From positions 52,171,897-52,235,896 of the forward strand of contig NC_037088.1 in assembly GCF_002994745.2 (NCBI RefSeq): DNA of 64,000 bases, read 5' to 3'. Source of the stretch: Rosa chinensis (Eukaryota > Streptophyta > Magnoliopsida > Rosales > Rosaceae). Every line of letters begins with the position of its first letter. Position 1 is the stretch's first letter. The position numbers were made by a program, and so were the translations under genes. The notes below the pieces were generated by a model. That model saw only the letters and a list, made by a program, of their open reading frames with translations. It had not been told where the DNA came from and ran no database searches. Below, in pieces: positions 55,987-64,000 of this stretch.

Positions 55987-58900
55987 TCAGGGATTGTTGG
56001 GAGCGGTGGCGACTTCTTCATTGGTCACCGGCGGCTGCTGGGCGCCTATGCGGCTCGTCTGGTCAGACCCAGGAGCGGTAGGACTCGGCGTCACAATAGC
56101 GCCATCCGGCCAAGTGTGCGCAGCCATAAAGTTGGCGCGGGAGACTTTAGAATGGGTAGGCAGGGAGGTCCGCTGACCATCATTCGCCGGATCATGGTCA
56201 CTCTTATCGCTGCCAGAGCGTACACCCTCAGGCTGATCAGCGGTAGGCCTACTCGCCGACATGGGCGGCTGACTCGACGTATTGGCAGACTGAGACGCTT
56301 TGACCCAGTTAATGGAGCCTTTCTTGTTCAGCAACTCTAGGTTAGCGGCGGCACCAGATTTCGCTGCCTCAGTCAGGACTTGCTTGTATGCCGCAGACTA
56401 CTTGAAGGATTCCATGGTGGCGGCCTCTGCACGGCCCTTCTCATTTCCCAGCTGAGCAACCTCGCCCTCCAACTTCTTCAGCTCCGCCGTCTTGGCGGCA
56501 GACTCCCGCTGCAGGATATCGACCTTCTTACGCTTGGCCGCCACTTGCTCCTTCAACAAAGCTATGTCCTGCTCCAGGTGGGATACATGATCGTTCCACT
56601 CCAGGTCCCGCTCAACGGCAACGCTCAGCTTGCCGCGGGCATCCAAGGCGTCGCACTCTGGGCTAGTTTGGGATTGCTGTGACTTTTAAAAAAAACTGCT
56701 GTTGTTGTGTTGTGAGAATAATCAGCTGTGAATTAAAATAGTTTCGTGTTTGGTAAATAATATTTTTAAAACTGCTGTCAGTACATAAAACAACTGCAGA
56801 GTGTGTTTTGATCCACAGCTGCTTCTAAAAGCAACCTCTGGGCTACTTCTAAAATTTGTTGTCAGTGACCTATAACTTTCAATTAAAGCTGTTTTTTATT
56901 TATTTACCAAACACAATAAAAATAAAATTTTGAACAAAAGCTGATTTTTTTTAAAGGGAAGCAATCCCAAAAGGGGCCTCTGCCTTAGTGAGGCGCCGCT
57001 CGGTCTCCGTCAGCTTGTCATTGGCCTCCGCCAACTCCCTCTAGAGACCTTTGATCTCCTCCCTCAGCTGCCGTTCAACCCGAGGTTGGGTAGATACCTC
57101 CAGGAACAGCTCGTGCAGCCCAACAGACAGATGCCCAAATGCCGAGCTGAACGGCGACTGCTGAACGGTAGTCGAGCGAATGGTCCCATCTAGTCTGCCG
57201 AACCCGAGCCGCCCACAAAAGTGGAACAAGAACTCTCGCTCGGGATCGGTCAGAAATTCCAGATAACGAGTCCAAACCACCCTGCGGCACCTCCCCAGCG
57301 ACAGCCACAGTCACCGACTACAAGGCCTACTTTGCCTTCTTCTGTTGCCGGGCCCCGATGATCTTCGCATCGTCTGTCTCATTGGCGTCGTTCTGCCGCC
57401 GCTTCCTTTGAAGAACTACCTGTGTGGCACCAGTGGCGACAAGCCTCGAGGTTACCTGCGGCTCCAACGCAATGGTAACGGGTTCCCTCCTCAATACCAC
57501 CCTCTCCTTCTGGGGCCCACGAAGGCTAGAGGGCACTCTCTCCCTCACCTTCTCGGGGGCGGCCTGTACCCTGCTCCCGCCGACCGCCCTGCTATCTGGG
57601 CCAGTTTCCACCTGAACCATGGGGGAAACGTCTGCACCGAGATGAGAGTGGTGCACCATCGGCATCACTACTGGAGTCTCTGACTCACTCACCACTAGGG
57701 TCTGCGGATATACAACAAATTGCTGTGCCACCACCCCAGCAGCGTACATGCCCTCCAAAAAGTTATTAATTTCGGTGCGGTCCATGGCTTTGTCGAATGC
57801 GTCACGACTCACTTTGTTACCGAGCGGTGTATCTAAAACAAGCACAACGATAGTCAACCTGGGACAAATTGGGCAAAGGCACAAGTCAGTGGGAGTTACT
57901 TACTAAGGGCGCCCGTCAACTGTAGGTCGACCAATAGCTCCCAACCAGTGAGCAGGCGGAGGTCGAGAAGATTGCGGTTCTGCCAACAACCTTTAATCCT
58001 CACCACGCCGCACTGTTCCTCACGCGTTAAGTTGAAGAGCAAGCCCGCTGCACAGAGAACCAATGATTAGGGAAAAGATATAAAATACAGGCATATCATA
58101 TAAACATTTTCCGCTAGCTTTGGTCTACGAGGCTAGCGACAACCTCGGATTGGTTGAAACTCCGACTTAATCCTAAACGTTGGCGCCCCATCGTTTGCTC
58201 TAGCGTCATATTCCCACCCCGAGGTCGCAACGCAAAAGGTCGCCCGCTAGGGAGACATCGAATCCTTCAAATTCCCTATCAACTTGGGTGCCCCCTGTCG
58301 GCGACTGAGGTTCACATGTTCGCTACACCCTTGTCGCCTCATGTAGACAAGTTCATAGAAATGGAGTACCTCCGCCACATTCGGCCCTTCACACCCAGAT
58401 TGATGCCAAAGCGAGTTCAGTGCCATCAGTAGCCGCCACATATTAGGGCAAATTTGCCCAAAAGCAAGATCGAACTCACACACTAGGATCTGGAGGTTGG
58501 GGAGTAGCGGAAAGTTGACACCTTGGTGGAAGATGGCCTTATGAACGGCAGCGTACCCCTCTGGCAGAATAGAAGCCCTCTCGTCAGCGGTTGGCGGGCA
58601 CAACTTCACCACGCTAGAAGGACGGAACACCCGCTTCAGACGGCTGACGGAGGTCGCAGTCATCGGTCCTCCCGCCTCGTCAACTGAGGTACCGTCATGA
58701 AGGACCCAGGCTGACTCTATTTCATCCTCGCCAACCTCTCCCCCATCAGCGAAACCGCTAGCGGCGCTATTGCTCGCTAACCTTTCCTCAAGCCTATTGC
58801 CGGCGGCAGCATCCTCCCTGGCCCTAAAACTCTCTGGACGCCCGACACGACCCATTACCACTTCCCAGGGTATGGTCGGTAGTGGCTCGATATTTAGCAG

Positions 58901-59520
58901 TTCGGACAGTGAGGTTCCTGCAGGGGTAGACAGACGCAACGAATCAATAAAAACCCTATCGGAACCGCTGAGCGACACATCAGATCCATAATCCTCACTG
59001 CTCGAGATCTCTATGACGCTAGCCATCAGAAAAACCCTAAAACCCAGGTCATTTAGTTCCAAAGAGATCTAAACTAATCCCTATGTCAGTTTTCAGCCAA
59101 GAACACCAACAATTACCCAGAAATGACCAAAACAAGAACACACGCATGCATACATCCAAAACCTAGATTCAACCATCTAGAAAACACAAATACCTAACCC
59201 CAGCCCCAAAACCATGCTGCACGCTCGGACACACATCAGAATGACACCATTCACTCCAAATAGCAAAAAATCTCAACTGGCAGAAACGAGCAAACAAAAA
59301 GGCATATGACTCAAATAACCAACCTATAAGATAGGAACCGTAGTGCGCTTGATGGTGCTCGTCTTCGCTTCAAATGATCTCCGTCCTCCAAGGATCAATA
59401 ACCTTACGCAAGTTGCAGAACCTCCTTCTCCGATCTCAGAGCGATGCTTGAAGAGGACGACGATATTGGTTCAAAGTGCAAAGTGTTGAACCACTCAGTT
59501 TCCCTCTCTTTTATGTCAAC
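55987..59520 (-). pseudogene. Tat-2 opposite-strand gene (aORF), better preserved copy
   Basis: This runs opposite to gag-pol. A presumed untranslated first exon begins near 59520; an intron ends in GGGTTTTAG just before the ATG at 59024-59026. The first coding exon (58247-59026) starts MASVIEISSSEDYGSDVSLS, a strong SUMO-interaction-like motif (hydrophobic VIEI then SSSED). It continues to a region with PTADERASILPEGYAAVHKA, PLLPNLQILVCEFDLAFGQI and NMWRLLMALNSLW, resembling the Pfam 'putative gypsy type transposon' domain. Later exons (57884-57327) hold basic patches (QRKRRQND, RQQKKAK). A coiled coil follows (57280-56398), interrupted by a MITE, and a polar tail to 55987. The function is unknown. 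Confidence 0.78.
56661..56977. mobile_element. 317-bp MITE inside the aORF coiled coil
   Basis: The inverted ends share TTTGGGATTGCT (left GGCTAGTTTGGGATTGC, right in reverse complement CCCTTTTGGGATTGC). Comparison with Tat-1 shows the empty site, ...GCACTCTGCC..., giving a duplication of 3-5 bp (CTCTG). It is AT-rich, non-coding and disrupts the coiled-coil reading frame. The superfamily is not certain. Confidence 0.78.
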
Positions 59521-59677
59521 ATCAAACCAATCTAAGCCGTCCGCTGAAAAAACAACACCACACGACAGCCATACACGTGCCCCACGATCGTACTTACTCT
59601 CCGGATTAATGGCGAGGATGCGAGTGTGCTGCAGGGACGTTATCCCACACACTAACCCAGTACATGACGGCCACGTG
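59509..59677 (-). promoter_or_regulatory. Putative promoter of the Tat-2 opposite-strand gene
   Basis: On the minus strand two CACGTG G-boxes (59672-59677, 59574-59579) precede TTGACATAAAAGAG (about 59507-59520), the same arrangement as in Tat-1 (14360-14545). Conservation between diverged copies is the only evidence. Confidence 0.5.
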
Positions 59678-59746
59678 TCGGGCCCCGTCAGATGAAGCGT
59701 CTATCCGAAGTAACCGTAAAAAAGGCAAGTATACCAATCGTCGAGT

Positions 59747-60165
59747 CTCCGCTAAGCGCAACTCCGCTAGTGGGACTTCTCCCTTTTCATCTTACAAGTG
59801 AGGCAGTCTCCGCTAAGCGCAACTCTACTAGTGGGACTTCTCCCTTTTCATCTTGCAAGTAAGGCAGTCTCCGCTAATTAAGCGCAATTCTGCTAGGGGG
59901 ACTTCTCCCTTTTCGGCTTGCAAGTGAGGCAGTCTCCGCTAAGTGCAAACTCCGCTAGTGGGACTTCTCCCTTTTCATCTTGCAAGTGAGGCAGTCTCCG
60001 CTAAGCACAAACTTCGCTAGCGGGACTTCTCCCTTTTCACCTTGCAAGTGAGACAGTCTCCGCTAAGCACAACTCCACTAGCGGGATTTCTCCCTTTTCA
60101 TCTTGTAAGTGAGACAGTCTCCGCTAAGCGCAACGCCTCTAGCGGACTTCTCCCCTTTCATCTTG
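59747..60165. repeat. Tat-2 minisatellite, about 60-bp unit, 7-8 copies
   Basis: The unit is GCAGTCTCCGCTAAGCGCAA, then CTCCGCTAGTGGGACTTCTC and CCTTTTCATCTTGCAAGTGA, with substitutions and a small duplication near 59877. It is the reverse-complement counterpart of the Tat-1 array at 14022-14300, with more copies. Confidence 0.9.
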
Positions 60166-60424
60166 AGCGCAACACCGCTCACTGAGCTACAACCAGACAG
60201 GTCCCTGCGACACTGCTTGCCGCTTACTATCCGCGGAGGGACTTCCGCCAACGGCGATTCCCAAGACAGCGCCTCATTATGACAATGACCGCCACGCAGC
60301 GCTACAGTCAGGCTGCTTCCATCTGGGACACAGAGACACTTCAACAGTCTACGACAGCCCTGATCAGGCACGTTGATCCCCGCCACTCGGGTATCAAAGA
60401 TTGGGCTCGCTACCCAACACCCAG

Positions 60425-62993
60425 TGTGATGACCTGGATTTTCGTTATTTAATTTTGGTAATTAATAATTGACCAGTTGTACGAATAATTGTTATTGTGC
60501 TTTATTCGTAAGTTGTATGCGAAGTGGAATGGTTTTCGTATGTATAATTATTCGAATTTCACAGTTTAGGGGGTCGTACGAAGTTTGACTTTTTATACGT
60601 TGGGATTATCGGAAAACGTCCTTCACAAAAGTTGTAGAGCGCGTCGATACGAGTTCATGGACATGTGGAACGCGTCAATCGGAGTTCCTATGAGAAAGTT
60701 ATGGCTTTCGAAAAAAGTTTTTGTTTTAGTATAAATAGAGAAAATCCAAAAATATCTTCATAAATTCATATTTCCATTTCCAAAAGGTTTCTTTCTCTCT
60801 CTTCTCTCTCGACTGATACCTTCAGTATCGAAGATATCCGTCTGACCCGACCTGGACCTGGCCGACCTCACTCGACATTTCCGATGAACTCCGGCGGTCT
60901 CCGGCGGTGAACTTTCCAGATCAGCTCGTCTTCGCCGTACGATCCTCCCTCTGGCATCCTCTAGCAGCGATTCGCAGCGGTGACGGTGCAGCAAGGCGGC
61001 GAAAATCTGAGTATTCAGACCCGATCAGTTTTCCAATCTCCGATGTCGGCGAAGCTTCAAACCAAGCTTGGGGAGCTCGCGGCAGCCTCCGAATCGATCT
61101 GTGGTGGTTGTTTTGATCGATTAACGTGAAACTTGGTTCAACTTAGATTGAACAGTAATTCACGACTTGCGAGGTAGTTTTCGACCATTTATGCTTAGTT
61201 TCTGACTTTGTGCTAGTTATGAAAATGGTTAAGCATGCTGAGATGAACATCTTTTATGTTGGAAGTTTTGTGAAATTTTGAGTTTTGGCCGGCAGGGGTG
61301 CACCACGGCCTGTGGTGGAGTTTTGGCAGCGTTCCGGCCATGTAGGGGACTGATTCTAGTAGTATATATCTTCTACTCGTCGATATGAGCGTTTCGATAT
61401 ATAATACATAATTTTTGGAGTCAGTATGAATTTGTTATGTTTTATGGTTTCATACTGGTTTCGATCTGTGAGGATTCGAGCGTCCGATCGATTTGTGGTT
61501 TGGACATATTGATCGTGAATGTATTCCAGAGACTTTGGGAGGTCTCGGATGTGGTTCCGCCTCGATTGGAGCCACTTTGGGGATTTTAGTTCAAAACAGG
61601 GGTTTCGGACTTAAATCAAATGTATCGCTACTAAGTTGAAACTGTATGTGGTTAGGTATTTGACGAAGTATTATTGGACGGTTATTTTGTGGTTGGCTGC
61701 TTTGTTCTATATTGAAAACGCAACGGGAATTTCAAGGTGAGTAATCTCACAACGTTCATTTACGAATGGAGTTACTATTATTGTTTTGGCGTTATTTATT
61801 TAACTGCAAACTATAATTGGTATTAGTGGGCATTGCTGAGCGAATGACTACGTATATATATATTTACGTGAAATATATATATTTTGTGAGCGATATGTGA
61901 TGGAATAATATGTAGGATTGTGTTCATATTATTGTTGAAGGGGACCTTTCAGGAAACAATATTGTGGAAAAAGATGTTTTCTATTGTTTGAAAAGTATTG
62001 AGTTTGATTTTACATTTTTGAGTCAAGCGTGATTCATTTTAAATGTATTGGTCCTTGTACCAAGAGCCACAGATGGTGAGCAGGGAAGGGAAAGCCGAAA
62101 CTAGATGTTTGTAACGTTTTTAGGTCTGGTGCGACTTACTTAACATTTGATTTTAAGACCTGACGGGGTCTGAAGATCATATGTCATAGATGGTGACAGG
62201 TCGCAGATTGTGACCTTAACTTTTGATTCTAAGACCAGACGGGGTCTGAAAATCATATGTCACAGATGGTGACAGGCCGCAGATGGTGACCAAGATAGGA
62301 AATAGGTAATTACGTCTTTGGCCGGACGAGTGGTTACGATTTCAGTTAGAGCTCTAGTATGTCTGCCATTATAGCTTATGGGGGTAATGGTCGAGGTTAC
62401 TGGAGACTCATAATTATGTAGTTAAAGGAGAGTTCCGAAAGTATTCTTCTTTTATTGTGTAGATCAAGGTTCTAAAAAACGCTAGGCGCTAGTCGGGAAG
62501 TGACCCCGGGACTAGCGCCTAGGGGCCTAGGCGGTTTTTATTTTTAAATTTTTTAATTATTTTTATGATATATAATTATATAAATAAATATATTTAAAGT
62601 CTAACAATTAATTACAAGTTTAAAAATAGTCAAAAAATAGTATAAGATTAAGAATTTAGCAATCACACGTTTGTTATCCTTTCATTGATATTGAGTTTGT
62701 TATATCATCAGTGCACTCTTTTGGTAGGTGTGTTATATCAGTACACGTTAGTGCAATCTAGTTAAATGTGTATGATTGCTACACGTCTGCTTGCTACATG
62801 TCTGCCAAACTGCAAGTACACACAAACATATACTTCTGTAATATTAGCAAATGAAAAGTCCTTTGCTGGGTTCCAATTTCTCTCTGTCTCTTCTATTCCT
62901 TCGCCCAACTGCACTCTCCCGCTGGAATTGTTCTTGTTTAGATGATTGTGATGAACATAGAAAAACGCTTTGTTTTTGGGTGTCGCCAGAGCC

Positions 62994-63024
<31 letters not shown>

Positions 63025-64000
63025 GAATGGGCAAGGGGGAAAATAAAGATGAGGGCAGATCGAATAGAGGGGCCTCACTGAAATTGAACAGATCGATTGA
63101 AAACATTAAACCCAGACATTCAACTTACCAATTCAATGATTTCAACCCAGAAATTCATGAGAGATAGAGAGTCAGTCAGTCAAGGTCCTCAAGGAGAGAG
63201 GTCGTGAGGCCTCGCTAGAGAGAGGGAGAGAGGCCGTGCCGGAGAGAGAGAGAGAGAGCGAGAAGAGAGACGGCGACAGTGAGTTTAGGTTTCGACTTAG
63301 ACTGTTGGAGTTCGATCTACGATGTTTTACTCCATTTGAGTTGAAAAAAAAAACAGCAGCAACGCCCAGGACGACCCGCCTAGCCGGACTAGGCGGCCGA
63401 TTTTCAGCCCATCGATTAGCCTAAATTCCGAACGATATGGAGGTGGCTGCCTAGGCTGATTTTTAGAACCTTGGTCTAGATGAGACTTGAATTGCTTCTT
63501 GATGGTTAAGTTAACAAATAACACATTGTCACAGCGGTGACTTAAGTTGTTCCTTCGGTGGAAAGGATATGGAATATTGGAAGGAATCATGGTTGCATTG
63601 TTTTCTTAATCTGATTTGTTTAAGTTGTTGATTGATGTTCATGAGTTACTCATACGAGCTTTCATAAGCTTACTGGGTTTGTTGTGTGGCAAGCCGATGC
63701 ACTATTCAATGGTGTAGGGGTCAACCTACAGGTCAGGATAATCGTGGCTGAAGCTGAGGTAGCTTGTTAGCAGCAGAACGGGTAGGAAGAAAATTTTGTT
63801 GGCTTTGCCATTGTATGACTTCCGCTATGTAGTAAGATCTGAGGAGCATTTACGTTTTATTTTGTGATGACAATTTAATTTGTAAGTTTGTGTAATATAT
63901 GACTCTGTGGAGCGGGTCAATATTGAAATTGTAGGTTCAGGGCATCAATATGTACTTGATTTAAAGGAAAGATGTTCCAGGTATTTTGTATTGATGACTG
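60425..64000 (+). mobile_element. Second copy of the 3-kb LTR family, runs off the window
   Basis: It begins TGTGATGACCTGG inside Tat-2 and is homologous over its length to the reverse complement of 24931-27938: the promoter region (GCGTCGATACGAGTTC; TATAAATAG at 60730-60738), the mid part and the final GTGGCTGAAGCTGAGGTAGC and AGCATTTACGTTTTATTTTG sections. By comparison its end should lie about 80 bp beyond the window. Whether it is another solo LTR or the 5' LTR of a full element cannot be seen. A hAT-type insert at 62465-63473 interrupts it. Short repeats with GATGGTGACAGG occur at 62180-62300. Confidence 0.8.
62465..63473. mobile_element. 1.0-kb non-autonomous hAT-type element
   Basis: The ends are CAAGGTTCTAAAAAACGC and, in reverse complement, CAAGGTTCTAAAAATCAGC; they start CAAGG, which fits the hAT terminal consensus. 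The flanking 8-mers are GTGTAGAT (62457-62464) and GTCTAGAT (63474-63481), one mismatch. The interior has GA-microsatellites (62993-63012, 63245-63258) and a subterminal CTAGGCG motif repeated in inverted form. There is no transposase. ORFs at 62762-63167 follow the simple repeats and are not called. Confidence 0.85.

Larger units (their letters stand above)
48990..60424 (+). mobile_element. Tat-2: rearranged Tat-lineage Ty3/gypsy element
   Basis: The plus-oriented relative of Tat-1 has a 5' LTR (48990-49502), then gag up to about 51100. Next comes a 3.9-kb foreign segment (51101-55005) in place of protease, RT, RNase H and most of integrase. Then follow the end of integrase (55006-55512), the opposite-strand gene (55987-59520) and the minisatellite (59747-60165). 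The element stops at 60424, where a second copy of the 3-kb LTR family begins, so its own 3' LTR is absent from the window. Confidence 0.9.

Noticed and set aside
62762..63424. Frames around GA-microsatellites in the hAT-type element
   Set aside because: They are driven by simple repeats (RERERE-type text) and have no homologous domain.

Overview
This is transposable-element-rich nuclear DNA from a flowering plant, most likely a eudicot. The evidence is Tat-type Ty3/gypsy, Ty1/copia, plant LINE, MULE, hAT, Harbinger-like and CACTA elements, AT-rich spacers and plant introns. A Rosaceae-type genome would fit, but that is an impression and not shown by the sequence. I see no intact host gene, rRNA, tRNA or CRISPR array. 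Everything with coding character is a transposon protein or a captured gene fragment, and nearly all of it is broken by stops or frameshifts.

Layout: (1) 1-8250 is unassigned spacer followed by an almost full-length LINE on the minus strand with a perfect 16-bp target duplication (TSD). (2) 8251-11298 holds spacer, a 188-bp fold-back MITE and a 1.36-kb MULE-type element. (3) 11614-34656 is a nest. The outermost layer is a MULE-like element with an 11-bp TSD. Inside it is an LTR retrotransposon without gag-pol that carries a broken eRF1 release-factor fragment (12350-32499). That element is split by a 10.9-kb Tat gypsy element inserted in its 5' LTR (12973-23888) and by a 3.0-kb solo LTR (24931-27938). 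A second MULE-like element with internal tandem repeats lies at 32637-34494. (4) 34668-43735 is spacer, a Harbinger-like MITE and a complete but dead Copia element. (5) 43736-48985 holds a promoter-like site, a MULE with a PB1-like transposase N-terminus, and a third, decayed Tat element with a 33-bp minisatellite. (6) 48990-60424 is a second Tat element whose middle is replaced by a CACTA-type segment. That segment carries exons of two host genes, methionine aminopeptidase 1A and a TLC-domain protein. (7) 60425-64000 is a second copy of the 3-kb LTR family, interrupted by a hAT-type element.

The most interesting logic is in the Tat elements. Each of the two larger copies carries, between pol and the 3' LTR, a spliced gene on the opposite strand. 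It encodes a protein with an N-terminal SUMO-interaction-like motif, a region resembling the 'putative gypsy type transposon' domain, basic stretches and a coiled coil. A minisatellite and two G-boxes lie just upstream of it. Tat LTRs also carry a plant snRNA-type upstream sequence element exactly 32 bp from the TATA box. All identities and counts here were made by eye.
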